DNA of 64,000 nt from Triatoma infestans (GCA_011037195.1 JAAEAF010002492.1:124001-188000); one strand, 5' to 3'; positions 23,780 through 35,791 are shown, numbered from the stretch's first letter. A program made the numbers and translations. Notes: a model not told the origin generated them from the letters alone.

Positions 23780-24490
23780 AAAAGAGTGCTGCGCATTTTC
23801 GTTTAAACCTTTCAAAAGTGACGTGCAGCATTCAAGTTGAGGAGCTAAGATCAGATCGATGAGGAATTATTCAAAAGTGTGAAACAGGATCCCCATGAAA
23901 CTACTCAAGAATTATCTTACCCTACAAAAGCTTCAAAATGCTACAGAGATTCGTCAGCTCAGCTAGATGTCCGGTATTTAAGACCAAAATTATTCTCATG
24001 AATTATCAACGCACCAAATTAACAAACAGCGTGTCGATATTTGCTCCAAAATCCAAAAGAATGACGGTTTGATATAAGAAGAATTTATAAGCTATGAAAA
24101 GTGGATATTTTTGAAAAATCCAAACAGGCGTAAACATCGGGTACCCACAGTCAAACCAGAGGTTAGCCAAGTCCGGTAAGGGAAAACGTCATGCTAGGAG
24201 TTTGGTGGAACTTTAAACGTGTTTAAAGTTTGAGTTTATTGCCGTTTATTCAAAGTTGACATTGATCTATTTTTATGAAGCCTTAAAAGCAAGGTACCTC
24301 TTTTTAATTATTTATAATAAAACTCTACTGCAACATGATAAACTTCCCGTTCATCATTCGCGTTTGACTATTTTGCAGAATAGAACGATTAGGCGTTTCC
24401 CCCCAAACGTATCAGCACGGATTTTGTACCATATGATTCCGGCTTTTCTGGAACTATGGGCACATTTTCCCAAACATAATGCACTTTGAA
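23780..24490 (+). pseudogene. Mariner-type transposase remnant
   Basis: Plus-strand translation across frameshifts resembles mariner transposase: EELRSD, DPHETTQEL, a VWWNFKRV segment near 24200 and later degraded C-terminal sequence. There are many stops. Terminal inverted repeats were not located. Confidence 0.65.
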
Positions 24491-25260
24491 AACTATAAAG
24501 CAGTGTATAGAATCAAGAAATTTTCGCCTCAATACGCTCTAAAGTGCTATTTCGGTTTACTACACAATTCTATCATCTAAATAAATATTAGAATTAAATA
24601 TGCTGTTGAAATTCCGTGTTTGAAGAAAATCGGATGACCGAAAGTGCGTTTTTATTGAAAAGTATTTTTCAGTTTTCTGCTATTTTCTCTAAAATGGCTC
24701 CAATCATATTATTTAATCTATTAATGTGAACTACAGATACAAAGTGCTACAACTTTTATTTGAAACATTTCTCTTGGTAAATTCATTTAATAGAGCTTTT
24801 TGGGTGAGAGGGTGTTGTTTTCCTCTAATGTGCTATCATAATTCATCAGAGATATTTTCCGTAATAGCCTGCTTCTTTTTGTGGTCATCGACTGGTTTCG
24901 GGCGTTCGTTCATCATCAGGATGCTTTTGTTAAACCGTGTTATAACACAGAGAAATTTAGTTGTTTGTTAAAATAGATATTGGTTTTTATATTATAGATG
25001 CTACCATAACTGATTATACAATTCTATCATCTAAATAAAATTAATTAGAAATAAATAGATTCCGCAGGATTTTTCCCGAGTTTCAAGAAAATTGGTGAGT
25101 TTTTACTAGACAGGTTTTACACTTTTTGCTTTCTCTATAAAAAGAACCGACAAATTTCATTAAATCTGGTGTCGTACTATCTATAACTATAAAACTTGTC
25201 TGTTGCAATTTTGTAAACTGCAGTAGGGGGAATGTTGTGTGAGTGTTTCATACCAGATTT
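24490..25260 (-). repeat. CGGAAGTG-family copy with an embedded second repeat
   Basis: Family blocks at 24540-24660 and 25010-25090, ending at GTGTGAGTGTTTCATACCAG (25218-25238). The GGAAAGCATCAGAGATATTT-type repeat lies at 24840-24970. Confidence 0.6.
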
Positions 25261-25339
25261 TGAGTGTGTGTTATGGGACTGGTGGATGGCTACTTGTGAA
25301 GAAGAGAAGGGGGTCAAGAAGTTTTGGGATCCATTGACT

Positions 25340-25668
25340 GTTCTTAAGGTCCAATCAGAATTGTAAAGGTTTACTCTCCGAAAACTTGTTTGTTTTCGTT
25401 TTTACTTTCTCTTAAGCCCAGTATTGCAGGAATACTGCACTGTGATCCGCTGAGTACCAGAAAAAATGCAATGGTGTGTGTGTGTGGGCACAAAATATTT
25501 CACAAACGTAAAACTGCAGGAAGCTCGAATTTGATCAGTTCGTACTTCCTAATGCTATATATGACAAGAAGTTTTCCGGCAAAACTCTCATCCGGAAGTG
25601 TTTCATTAATGAATGATTTTTTTCATTTTACGATTTTTCTCAAAAAAGATTCTCTTTAAGCTTCGTAC
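25340..25668 (-). repeat. Partial CGGAAGTG-family copy
   Basis: Starts with ACTTTCTCTTA (25404-25415) and includes CATCCGGAAGTG near 25590. It runs directly into the minisatellite. Confidence 0.55.
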
Positions 25669-25669
25669 G

Positions 25670-25968
25670 CTGTCTACACAGTAGTAGTACCTGTCTACAC
25701 AGTAGTAGTACCTGTCTACACAGTAGTAGTACCTGTCTACACAGTAGTAGTACCTGTCTACACAGTAGTATTACCTGTCTACACAGTAGTATTACCTGTC
25801 TACACAGTAGTAGTACCTGTCTACACAGTAGTAGTACCTGTTTACACAGTAGTAGTACCTGTCTACACAGTAGTAGTACCTGTCTACATAGTAGTAGTAC
25901 CTGTCTACACAGTAGTAGTACCTGTCTACACAGTAGTAGTACCTGTCTACACAGTAGTAGTACCTGTC
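25670..25968. repeat. 21-bp minisatellite, about 14 units
   Basis: Unit CTGTCTACACAGTAGTAGTAC, with scattered single-base variants (GTAGTATTAC twice, CTGTTTACAC once, CTACATAGTAG once). There are no unique spacers. On the minus strand each unit shows CAG|GTACTA. Confidence 0.95.
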
Positions 25969-26360
25969 GTTTTTATTTGGGACGTTTTTTGGGATGAAAA
26001 AATATTTTAGGAGGATCTACGGAATTTATTGTATCAAATTTCAAATTTAATTTGAGCCACTACAAATAACTGGAGCTGGTCAACAACACTGAAGTGATAG
26101 CATGAGCGTAATGGTACTCACGTGGTCCATACATCAGTTTTATAAATGGATGTTGGTTCACTGAAAAAAAAAAAAAAATTAGCTAAAATTGTAATTGTAT
26201 TATTAATTGCAGCAGAGAAAGCGTATAAATGTTTAATATCAGCTTTTTCTTTTTATCTTCAGATGTTCGGCCATTTAAACATAAACATTTTCAATGAGCA
26301 TTATTTGTCCTCACCAAATATTAATTTAGTCAATTGATACGGATGGAGATCTTCGATTTA
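25969..26360. other. No gene recognised
   Basis: AT-rich, with a 14-base A-run near 26165. A TATAAAA followed by a short ATG stretch and GTGAGT on the minus strand (26110-26150) was judged coincidental. Confidence 0.5.
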
Positions 26361-26569
26361 TTATTGGTTATTCTTACGTTTTTTTATGTTCCTCTTTTTT
26401 TTGATGCTACTTGTGATGGTAACACTATATGGGGCATTTCTTTTTTGAGGATGATGTCGCTGCAAGCATGCCATAGCAGTGCAAGCTCCGATTGTTCCTT
26501 GAGGTGTACAAATGCACTTGTTGCATCCATCTCCTGCTAGTACCCATCTGCCTGGCGCACAGCTTTTCA
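26361..26569 (-). CDS. Pacifastin domain, terminal exon C2
   Basis: Acceptor ATTTTAG at 26576-26570, then a split-codon remainder, one domain and a long tail. Pattern: SCAPGRW, DGCNKCIC, CTAMAC. The putative P1-P1' is Ala-Met, a residue associated with elastase-like specificity. A Lys-Arg pair lies nine residues after the last Cys (HHPQKR). The tail ends in a strongly basic, Lys/Arg-rich stretch. With signal exon C it codes 84 residues. The nearest signal exon on the correct side is 9.2 kb away, so alternative use of that exon or an orphan exon are both possible. The domain resembles D2/F most (AGDGCNKC). Confidence 0.8.
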
Positions 26570-26939
26570 CTAAAATCAAAAAGCTAAATAATATAAATGC
26601 ATTCGCTGATGAAAGATAAATTCTGTCACCATGTTTGCATTTGGCTAACACTAGTGTTTGCCAAGTTCATTTTGTTCTTTATTGTAGACGCGTCTCATGT
26701 ATGGTGATAATCAGCACTAATACTACGAATGAAATCACTTTTATCGGAATAAGATCTTCTAATATTGAACATTTTAGCTGTTAAAGAAAATGAATGTAAC
26801 TATAACTAAATTAATGAGTAAGAATAAGTCGCGTCAGTGTTTAACATTTGAGTATTATCACATATGCTTTATTTATTACATCCTTGTATTGAACTTAAAA
26901 ATAAATGAATAAATAGAGTAGGCACATACCCAGGGTGCT

Positions 26940-27000
26940 TACCTGGCACAAGCTAACTTTAGGAGGCAAGGTTCCGCATATTTCTAGAGCCTATCACTAA
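26940..27000 (-). repeat. Short direct repeat, copy 1
   Basis: CACAAGCTAACTTTAGGAGGCAAGGTT followed by similar sequence recurs at 27812-27870, about 870 bp away in the same orientation. No function assigned. Confidence 0.6.
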
Positions 27001-27204
27001 TACCTTACTGAGAGAAAGTCGCCCACGTATTCCAGTGTTTTTTTTTTTTTTGTAATTGGAAGAAACTTACTGTAAGATTAAAAAAAATTCTCTGTTGAAG
27101 AAATTCACCAATGCAAAAGAAAGTTGGGCGTAATAAAGCAATTATGAAAACCGTCTTTCTCTTGCAGCTAGTCAAATCAAGATTTAATTCTAAGTTGTTG
27201 TGGT

Positions 27205-27355
27205 GATTAGGGTTGGTTCCGCAGGGCTGGAAAGCATCAGAGATATTTTTCATGATAGCCTGCTCCTTTTGGTGTCATCGACCGGTTTCTGGCGTTCACC
27301 CGTCATCAGGTTGCGTTTGTGAAACAGTGCGGTAACATCGACTTGCACACAGGAA
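27205..27355 (+). repeat. GGAAAGCATCAGAGATATTT-type repeat
   Basis: Third copy of the repeat at 14345-14520, sharing GGTTGGTTCCGCAGrGCTGG and CATCGACTTGCACACAG. Confidence 0.7.
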
Positions 27356-27359
27356 ATCT

Positions 27360-28070
27360 ATATAATCGCAGTGTTTGACAAACGCACCTCTAATTCTAAG
27401 CTCGGCAAATTCATGACTTTTATTGCGTCAAAAACCACACAACATTATAAAAGTAACAGCAATGCTCGAAGAAGTCTAAAAATGTAAAAAACACCTAGCA
27501 TACAAGGGTTTAGGAATCTACTCAAAGAGGTGTAAGAACTTTTTATACAGCAAAAGCTCTTTTATAGGCCAGCAAATATCAAGAACTACCGCACTAGTCA
27601 ACTGTTAGAACCGCAAGAGTTCCACTAATCGATAGAATTCTTCAATTATCAAATCGATACTAACCACCATCAACACTCTCCTCTCGGTCACATTGTCCTC
27701 ATACACTCATTTCTCCACATACTCAGTTATGTTGAGGTCTGTAAAGAACAACTAGCAGTTTTATGTTTCAGTCTTCAGCTATATCAATATCACTACTTCT
27801 TGCTTCCAGTACACAAGCTAACTTTAGGAGGCAAGGTTTCGCATATTCCTAGTGCAATTCTTATCACTAAAACCTTTACAATAGCCACTTCTCCTCTTTC
27901 TACTAGTTATAGTATCACAAAAGTTCTTTTAATTTAACCTATAATACATCATTGTAACCTCTAAATTTTTAAGTCCATGTAATTAAATATCACCCAAATC
28001 GGGATTTACCATTTTTTACTTTTTTTAATGAACAAGCAGACAAACAGGCGGTGAAAACAAATTATTTTTG
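27360..28070. other. No gene recognised
   Basis: AT-rich. It contains the second copy of the short direct repeat at 27812-27870. No coding evidence. Confidence 0.5.
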
Positions 28071-28073
28071 GTG

Positions 28074-28240
28074 TCAACAATATGCTCTATATTTACATGG
28101 TAGTTTGTGGTTATTTAAAATTTTTCGTCCAATATGGCAATTTTTCATCGTACAGACAGTCCTTTTCCCGCTAAATGTACAAACACAATGATTACATCCA
28201 TCGGCAGCGGGGATTGTGGTGCCAGGTTTACAAGTTGGTT
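28074..28240 (-). CDS. Pacifastin domain, terminal exon C1
   Basis: Acceptor TTGTTGCAG at 28249-28241, then the remainder of a split Glu codon, one domain and a stop. Pattern: TCKPGTT, DGCNHCVC, CTMKNC. The putative P1-P1' is Met-Lys, which would suit chymotrypsin/elastase-like enzymes. The tail is unusual because it holds two further cysteines (residues 64 and 70 of the 70-residue product), giving eight in all, so an extra disulfide is possible. It is the nearest terminal exon to signal exon C (35792-35837), 7.55 kb away, with an intron full of mobile elements. Frame intact. It is the likeliest default partner of exon C. Confidence 0.85.
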
Positions 28241-28896
28241 CTGCAACAAGTTGACTTATTATGACTTCAGTTATGAGAGGGTAATATTTCTATTTTTTTT
28301 TTTTTCAGACAAATATCACTGTTTTTAAACATTTTGAGACTCACTTTTAATAGGTTCAGGTCGTTTTCTTTGATTAATCTTTTGTGTTGTGAGTAGTATA
28401 GGGCTTTGTTTCTTTCTGAAATTTGGCAAGTTTCCATCCAAGTCGTACATCCAACTACTAGAGTCATTATCAATTAAAACTGAATTTCCAGCTACAGAAC
28501 AATTATTATGTTCTGTATACAAAATACCTGTGAACAAATTATACTTAACCTATATCTAAATTACCCTTATCCTTCATTATAGCTAATTATAACCTTCACT
28601 ATAATCAATGACAATAATATTATATATTGAAACACGATATACATAAACACGAGTTTCTCCAAAGTTTCACTTTGGTTGGCAAATGATTAATTGAAGCTTT
28701 TGTGCAGGTAAGTTCGTTTCCACAATGGGACGTCAAGTTTGAGCGTTCAGTGATTTTTTTTTTTTTTTGTAGGTAGAGATCTGAGAACATAGTGTGGGAA
28801 TTTTCCAGATAAGTAGGAGGGTGCAGTACATGCTCTAAGCAAGGACTAAAAGGCTAGTGTCTTGTTATGTTTATAACAAATAAAAGGTTAAGAGAT
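28241..28896. other. No gene recognised
   Basis: Intronic, AT-rich, with two T-runs (28291-28306 and 28756-28770). Short minus-strand frames at 28267-28537 show no known domain. Confidence 0.5.
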
Positions 28897-28899
28897 TAA

Positions 28900-29464
28900 G
28901 GGCTAGCGCACTAGTCTGGCTGGAGTGGATCCTCGCACACTAGGCCAACTAAACAGTTTAATTGGTAGTTGGTGCGCAGACTTGCTACTCGGTATTGAAT
29001 GGTTGTTCCAATCAAAACCAATAAGTTTACGAGAAGTACAATTATTGCTCTTATAAGGAGAAGAATGTTGAAAAAGAGGAAGAAGAGAAACGGGGCTATT
29101 GGGTGCATCCCATAAATAGTGATCGAATGTTGTTTTAACGCTTAAGTGTCGGTCAAAGACATTCTTTTTTCTTCTCAATTGTCCGGCACAAGAAAATCGA
29201 AATATAAATAACCTACGATTATATGAAGAGTGTTATGTAGTTTCCGCGGATTAAAGTCGGCGAGTGGGCGCATGCCAATTGTTAACCAAAGAATCGGCCG
29301 TTAGTTGGCAGACTTTTTAGTTGAAAGGGAATCGGGCAGCCCATCAAACTATTTAATCGGCGGATTTTTTATCGTTTGGTGTGCGCACTTCCATTTCTCT
29401 CTTTAGTAATTAAACATCCAGACTAAACTATCGACCGATAAAAGTCTGCAGTGTGCGCTAGCCC
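28900..29464. mobile_element. PIF/Harbinger-like MITE
   Basis: A 565-bp element with a 12-bp perfect terminal inverted repeat GGGCTAGCGCAC at 28900-28911 and its complement at 29453-29464. It is flanked by TAA at 28897-28899 and 29465-29467. A TWA target duplication and GGGC-starting ends are the PIF/Harbinger hallmark. No transposase is inside, so it is non-autonomous. Confidence 0.8.
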
Positions 29465-29467
29465 TAA

Positions 29468-29820
29468 TGCTTGTAACCGTTCGACGTTGGCGCAGAGAAC
29501 TGAGCGTCCCGCTGCTCCAGTTGTGTTATTTTTAAAATGAATACCGCAAACTGCGAGATTTTGCTGTTTGCGTCTTAATTCTACTAAGAATTATTTCTGA
29601 CTTCTTTGTGCTATATATTAAGTACTTAAATCTAGCCAGTACTACTTAACATACCATTTACCAACAAATTTTACCTTTTGTCCTCTTTCGGAAGGAGTAT
29701 ACAGCACTTTAGAAAACACCACCAATAAATATCTTTATTTTAAATGCACAAATTAATAGTTTACCGGAACACAAAAAACTAATAAAAACTAATTAATTAC
29801 TAATAAAAACAGTTAATTAA
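29468..29820. other. No gene recognised
   Basis: Intronic AT-rich sequence between the MITE and the gypsy remnant. Confidence 0.5.
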
Positions 29821-31180
29821 TTTTTTCACAACACATGGCCCCATATATATTTTTTTGAAACCTTCCACGTCCTGCTGGGGTCCGCTTCATCACCTCTTCG
29901 TTTTCAAAAGATGGCCTGCCCAGCCAATTTTTACGTTACTCGCGGTATCGTGCGGGTTGTCACCGCTCTTAGGGGGTTTGCGCCTCGCAATAAGGACGCC
30001 ATCCACTGGCCCCCGCTACTATGGCTGTCGGAGTCGCCCATTTGGGGACTCCACTCAGGGTCACTCCCTCTAGGCTCCTTCTCTGACGTTGGATCTTCCT
30101 CAGTTGCGGCGCTCGTCGAACTTTTGTCGTCCTCTATGTCCTCTTCCTAAGCTGGTGAGTATCGCTGTGGCGGGCTCTTCTCCCTTGCTGGCTTAGGTTT
30201 ACCGGACACCTTATCCTCAATAAGGCCAGGACTCTCAGGGGTTCCCCAGATATCCCAGATATCCTCTTACGGGTTGTTGACCTGCGCTAATTCGGGAGCG
30301 CTTCCAGGTTCTCGTGTCATGTTTGGTGTTGTGGTTGGTTGCCGTGAGGGCTATCATTGGCTCCTTTCCTCCCACTCTCCTGGTTCTTGGGTTCTTTTTC
30401 GGCTCCCCTTCTCCCTCTTCTCTTTCCTTCGGGCACTTCTTCAAGCGGTCAACATGCGTGATCTCCAGTTGTCCGGGTGCCCTATCTTCCAGGTAGGACA
30501 CAGGACCTCTTCTCTCGTCCATCCGAAATGCCCGCTCCAGGAACTGTACTACTTTTTTGATACTCCGGTGGGTATAACTTGGTTCTTTATGTATTCCCAG
30601 TCCCCTTCCTGAAATTCCCGCATTCTCCTCCCTTTGTTGACTCTCCGTCGATTCCGCCCGATGAGTAATTGAAGCCGCTCAGCTGCCTGCTGGTATGCCA
30701 TTTCCAATCCCTCTTGTACCCTTCGACTATAATCGGGGAACTTCACTGCTCCTCTGCAGGTATTCGGCAGTTGCCTCGCGATTACATTGCAGCAAACTCC
30801 CTTGGTCTCGCGGCCAACTCGAGGAGGGTTCTTCAGTACGGCGCTTGAGGGGCACTTTCTCACTTAATTCCGTGTATCCCGATTAAGGGTTTTCCAGTGA
30901 AAGTACCCTCTGATCCGTCCAAGCGTCCTCCCCACTCCTGGGTGACCTATAATGGGCGAGTCGTGATACAGCCTCAACACACTGGGTCCATAGATCTGAC
31001 AACTTCCACTTGCTCTCGTGCTTTATATACAGCAACCCGTCGACGTCGATCATATCTTCCGCCGTTGGTTCCCGCACCGCTACAAGTGCAGCGATGCCCC
31101 GTCAGGAGTGTGAGTTTTAGAAACTTTTCCCTGGGCGCTTTATATCTAGGGTAGTTCAGGCGCTTCATCAAAGCGTCCCA
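29820..31180 (-). pseudogene. Ty3/gypsy-like pol C-terminal remnant
   Basis: Minus-strand fragments in order: 30883-31077 with DGLLYIKHESKWKL and a degraded integrase zinc-region-like stretch; 30549-30863 with EGDWEYIKNQVIPTGVSKK, typical of the integrase C-terminus; 30235-30522 with GPVSYLEDRAPGQLEITHVDRLK; then an acidic/Ser-rich tail to about 29850. The integrase core is absent. GC-richer than its surroundings and frame-broken. Confidence 0.7.
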
Positions 31181-31189
31181 AATTGTGAG

Positions 31190-31690
31190 GCTTCGTGGAG
31201 ATGGAGAGACTAATTTTTAATTTTATTTAATATATGCTATCGTTAGTGGGGGTAATTACTCTGCTCATCGAGAGTAGGGTGACCAGGGCCTGGATGCATC
31301 AATTAGTGGGAATCTGGAAATATCCAGAGGCAGGCAGGCTTGCTTCTGAAGGAAAACGGGACAGGAGGAGCCGCGGAAGACTTGTGCCCCTGCGGCGCTT
31401 TCCCCAAACGTGGTCAAAGATAAATGACAGATATGTAAGGCAGGTATTTTTATTTTTATTTATTTATTTAGGTTTACTTATTTATTTATTTATTTTTTTA
31501 AATTTTATTTATTAATTTTTATTCCTGCCTGCTGTCTATCAAAAACGTTAGAAGTTCTATTTCTTCCATTAGTTGACTTATCACTATGATTGACAGGGTA
31601 GAAATGGTTAAGGTTAACTTGCAACATAGCATAGAAGCAACGGCTGATTTATTTAATATAGCATAGATGCCAATCTATTGCTGGGTTGCA
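31190..31690. other. No gene recognised
   Basis: Includes a T/A-rich run (TTTATTTATTTA, 31445-31525). The stretch at 31250-31430 could be the 5' part of the LINE that follows, but no motif confirms it. Confidence 0.4.
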
Positions 31691-34020
31691 TATATATTTT
31701 ACACTTATCCAAGTACCTTATGCTTATAAAGGTTTGGTTCGAGGTTTGAGTGGGGTCAATGGCAGGCTGTTTGTTGCGGATGGCGGGGGCACTCCTAGAG
31801 CATGTATTTGTGTTTGTAGAGAGTATGAAAGCTGCTCAAACAGTTTTGCTTTAGGGAACTGGTGGCGGTGAGGATTGCTCTGGGGATTGGTGGGCTATGT
31901 CTGGATATGATGGTGGCCTCGGCCTATAACGCCTATGACCGTCCCGATCCTCCTCCTCAGAAATTAGCAGGTTTGATACGGTTTTCGGAGTCCAGCAACA
32001 TAGTTGTGATGCAAATGCACACCATGTTGTCTGGGGCAGCAGCAACATCAATAGTTGGGGTCGTGCTTTTCATGGACTTTTTGATGTGTACTGAGCAGGA
32101 TGTTATATATAGTGATTCTGAACCCACTTTTAAAACTAGGATTAGAAGACAAGTTATTGATATTACTAGCTCTTGCTTAATACCTATTTCCCCGATAACA
32201 TAAACAGCACTACTTCGTCTGCGGTTGCGGAAGGTGGTAGTGACCTGGCTACCACGGACGAGGTAGTTACTATGGATAGAGTGGTTTGGGCACTGCAGAG
32301 TTACTCACCATTTAATCCCCTGGACTTGATGGAGTTTATCCCTGTCAGCTACAAATTGGTGGGGATGTACTGATGAAGGTGTTGATAAGGATTTTTAAAG
32401 TTGTTTGTTGTTTGGTTATGTGCCAACATTATGGAGGGAAGTTAGGGAGGTCTTTATTCCTAAACCAAAAAGAAGTGACTACTCTGACCCTAAGGCATTT
32501 AGACCTATAAGTCGTATATCTTCCTTTTAAAAACTTTGGAAAGTTGGTGTGTAGCTATATTATTGATGGTCCTTTCAAGGATCATCAATTCCATCCAAAC
32601 CAACATGCTTATACAGTAAGAAAATCGTCAGATACTGCTTCGCATTATCTAGTCGGTAGGATAGACTCTGCTCTAAAGACAAAGGAATATGCACTAGGGT
32701 GCTTTTTCGATGTTGTTGGGGCATTTGGCAGATTAGCGTTTGATGCTCTTGAAGATTCCCTGGGACGAAAAGAAATACACCCATTTTTAATAAATGGATA
32801 GGTAGTTATTTAAGGTGTAGTGTTATATAGGCTTCTATAGGAATGCGCACTGTGTTTTTGGGTCTGGGTAGAGGGTGTCCTTAAGGTGGTTGTCTCACCA
32901 AAGTTATGGTGTGCTGTCATGGATGAACTGTTAACCAGGATGAATTTATCGGGATCCCATGTACAGGCAAATCTGATGATGGAATTTTATTGATGGGGCG
33001 ATGTCTGACTACTATCTCAGACTTAATGCAAAGTGCCCTCAGTATGATTTCACTCATGATAAGGGTCTTTCAATTAATCCTAGTAAGACGCAGGTGATTT
33101 CATTTACTAATAGGAGGAGGATCGTAGGATTAAAACCTCGCAGGTTATTAGGAACTTCTGTTCAGATTTGCAAATCGGTGAAGTTTCTTGGAGTGGTCCT
33201 TGACAGTAAATTAAATTGGTCGGAACATGATAAGACACAGCTTCAAAAGGCAATTATTTTCTTTTGGCAATGTGGAAGAATCGTAGGTAAAAATTGAGGG
33301 ATTGCTCCCAAGATGATGTTTTGGATTTGGATGGTTGTTAAACCTAGGAGGTAAGATCCACTACACTGCTGCATGAGGATATTCAACGCTTGGCTTGTCT
33401 GGCGGTGACCGATGCGAGGGTTACAGGTTTTCGTTGTGATAGAATGTTGAAGACATTTGTTTTCGAGCATTTATACAGTGGCAGGTTACTTCTAGGGAAG
33501 ATTGATCAAGATTGGGTCCGTCTGGTGTGATAATTACTTCCGTGTTACACGTACGGTTCCAGAATGGTTGGTAGGCTGGAGCTGTGGTCTGGTTTGTGGG
33601 ATGAGCTCAGTTGGCTTTCGGTAGGCCAAAATGCTCATTGGAGGTCCGGACAAGGCCAATAGTGAGAGTTGCTGTGTTTTTCACGGAGCTCTCTCAGGCA
33701 TTTGGTTGGGAATCTTACCGGACATTGTGGTTTAAGGAGACATCTCTACAGGGTTCAAGCCGAATCCATTTTGTAGAGTCTGTGAGACAGAGGAGGAAAC
33801 ACCCATCCATCTTATGACTGATTGCCTGGGTTGTGAGGAAATTAGGTTTAGGACGTTTGGTCGGAATAGGATGTCTGAGGAAGAGCTTAGGCTATTTCCA
33901 CTTAGGTTATTGTCTGGATATTTGTCCTAGACCCGGTTTGTTGTTCTTCTTGGCCTTGCTTTATGAGCCCAGTGTAGCTTTGGATAGCGTAGGGTTTGGT
34001 TCCTCCCCACAGACAAATAA
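31690..34020 (+). mobile_element. Degraded LINE (endonuclease-RT), plus strand
   Basis: Fragments in order: endonuclease (AYKGLVRGLSGVNGRLF near 31730; EPTFKTRIRRQVIDI near 32120), RT (PKAFRPISRIS near 32490; NQHAYTVRKSSDTASH near 32600; CFFDVVGAF near 32705; GLSINPSKTQVISF near 33064; KFLGVVLDSKLNWSEH near 33180) and a C-terminal tail (ETPIHLMTDCLGCEEI near 33800). RNase H is not evident. Related in layout to the 4.2-9.7 kb LINE but more decayed. No target duplication identified. Confidence 0.8.
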
Positions 34021-34445
34021 TAAAATGACCACTCTCTAATCCAAAATGCAATTGAAATAATATATAAACTTCCTTTAAAGAGACTTCTTTAATGTTGGCG
34101 TCGCTTTTGGTTATATCGTCCAACTTCATTTCTTAAGAAAATAGTTTATTTCTTTTAGTTTATCTGACTTGTATCCCACATCTGAAGTTATAAGAAGGTG
34201 CCTTGAGGTAAGTACAACACCTAAGTATATATATATATATATATACCTAAGTGTATTATATGAATGTTTTTGTGATATTATTAAAATTGCAAGTACAGCA
34301 GATAGTTACCGTGTGGACGAACTTTTATTTTATACATAGATGCTAAAAAACACATTATTATAACCTTGTAGAAGAATTATTGTTTTTCTGCTTTGCCGCA
34401 TAAGCAACAACATCTCTTTAGGACAAGACGCACCCACCCACTGAA
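34020..34445. other. No gene recognised
   Basis: Holds a (TA)n run at 34226-34248 flanked by CCTAAGT on both sides. No coding evidence. Confidence 0.5.
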
Positions 34446-34447
34446 AT

Positions 34448-34625
34448 TGGCACTGGACTCCCACGCAGAGGACGCGGGTTCGAGTCCAGCAGTGCTGCCC
34501 TAAGATTTTTATTCTTGGAGCCCCTATAGCTCACGGTTCGGCGATGGACAGTGTTATTTGGAAAGAGAGAACCTGTCCGGAGGCCCGGCAGTGCAATGAG
34601 AATGACTATAGATGTTGAAATATGC
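34448..34625 (+). mobile_element. tRNA-derived SINE, 5'-truncated
   Basis: Starts inside the tRNA-like head (CACTGGACTCCCACGCAGAGG) and keeps the B box GGTTCGAGTCC and the family body. Nearly identical to 36240-36390, so both are fairly young. Confidence 0.75.
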
Positions 34626-34849
34626 CTTCTTAGAAAACACAGAGTTAAATTTATTATCATAGTTACAATTTCATCGTTAAAAAAATTTTGGTACATTACT
34701 AAGCCACATAGTTAAGTTTTGAACAGTTTTAAGCCACTCACAACTTGATGCCGCTTCTAGAAGTTAAAAGTAAATAACTAGAGCTAAACACTAAGCTGTT
34801 ACACAAGTTTTCGTGCACAAAGTAAATATAGAAACGCTCACTAGAATCT

Positions 34850-35600
34850 TATTCTTCATTCAAATATTCAATATAATCCTTCATTCGCTACCACTTTCAC
34901 CCATTTATCTGCAAGCATATCAAAAAACTTATTCCGTGCTAATTATTCTGCTACAAATTTTTCAAAATGCTGTTTCTTTGAGCCCATTGACCGGTAAGAC
35001 CGTAATCAGATCAGGTGAAAAGCGAGATTATAGGGTAGGGTAATGCACAACGCTTTCCCTTTAGTTCTCTCAAATTTACTTGAGCCCAACGCAAACGATG
35101 AGCGGTAGCGTTAACATGACACAGAATAATTTCATTCTGATTAATTAAAAACTGGTACATTGGTTTTAACACTTCGAAACTCTACACAGCTGTTAAGCAT
35201 AAAGATCGAAGTCAGAAGTTCTACCGTCTGGGACGAGTTTAAATATCTTCATGACTTTTTTCCTGAACCATTCATGGGTAAACATTGATTTGGCCACTTG
35301 ACATAATGATACCCACGGCTTGCTAATTATAGGAATTGCTACCCAGAATTAGATAATTCTAGAATTGCTTGACCCATCATCATCGACAAGCGAAGGACGA
35401 TCTGGCCTTGGCTCATTTTGAAGACTAGTATCTCTCCCTTTAAACATTTGAAATATTGTCGACCATGAAACACAGTTTTGTCTTCGGGCATTTTGGTTGT
35501 AGATTGTACTGAACGTTTTTAGACCTTTATTCAATAAATGATTGAATAAAGGATCAGTCAAAGTTAAGAACATTGATATTAATGATACAAGCGAAACCAA
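34850..35600 (-). pseudogene. Mariner-type transposase remnant
   Basis: The minus strand encodes CVSWSTIFQMFKGRDTSLQNEP then RPDRPSLVDDD (35375-35490), the end of the mariner DNA-binding region with its GRPS-like motif. Further down, past stops, are a HxNATAHR-like and an ALPYP segment (35020-35140) matching the catalytic-domain HDNARPH...PHPPYS region. Heavily decayed. It lies just downstream of signal exon C, inside the predicted intron. Confidence 0.75.
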
Positions 35601-35791
35601 CAATTATAAGGACTAATTATCTTATTTCAGAAGTGAGCATAGTTTTTATACAGAAAATCTTATGCAACAACCAAGTATAATTATTGTAATTAAAGATAAA
35701 TTAAAATCAGGTTAACGTAAACTCTTTTGGTACATATTTCAAAAAATTAATAAGAAAAATAAAAAAAAATTTAAATAAACAAATCACTTAC

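Noticed and set aside
25670..25968. CRISPR-like array
   Set aside because: The units are contiguous 21-mers without unique spacers in a eukaryotic context; it is a minisatellite.
26105..26165. Possible signal exon (TATAAAA, ATG, GTGAGT) for C2 or C3
   Set aside because: Only four codons precede the donor and no signal peptide is encoded; also on the wrong side of C2.
26940..26985. CAG|GTAAGC donor with an upstream ATG
   Set aside because: The frame stops after six codons, and the stretch is a direct repeat copied at 27812.
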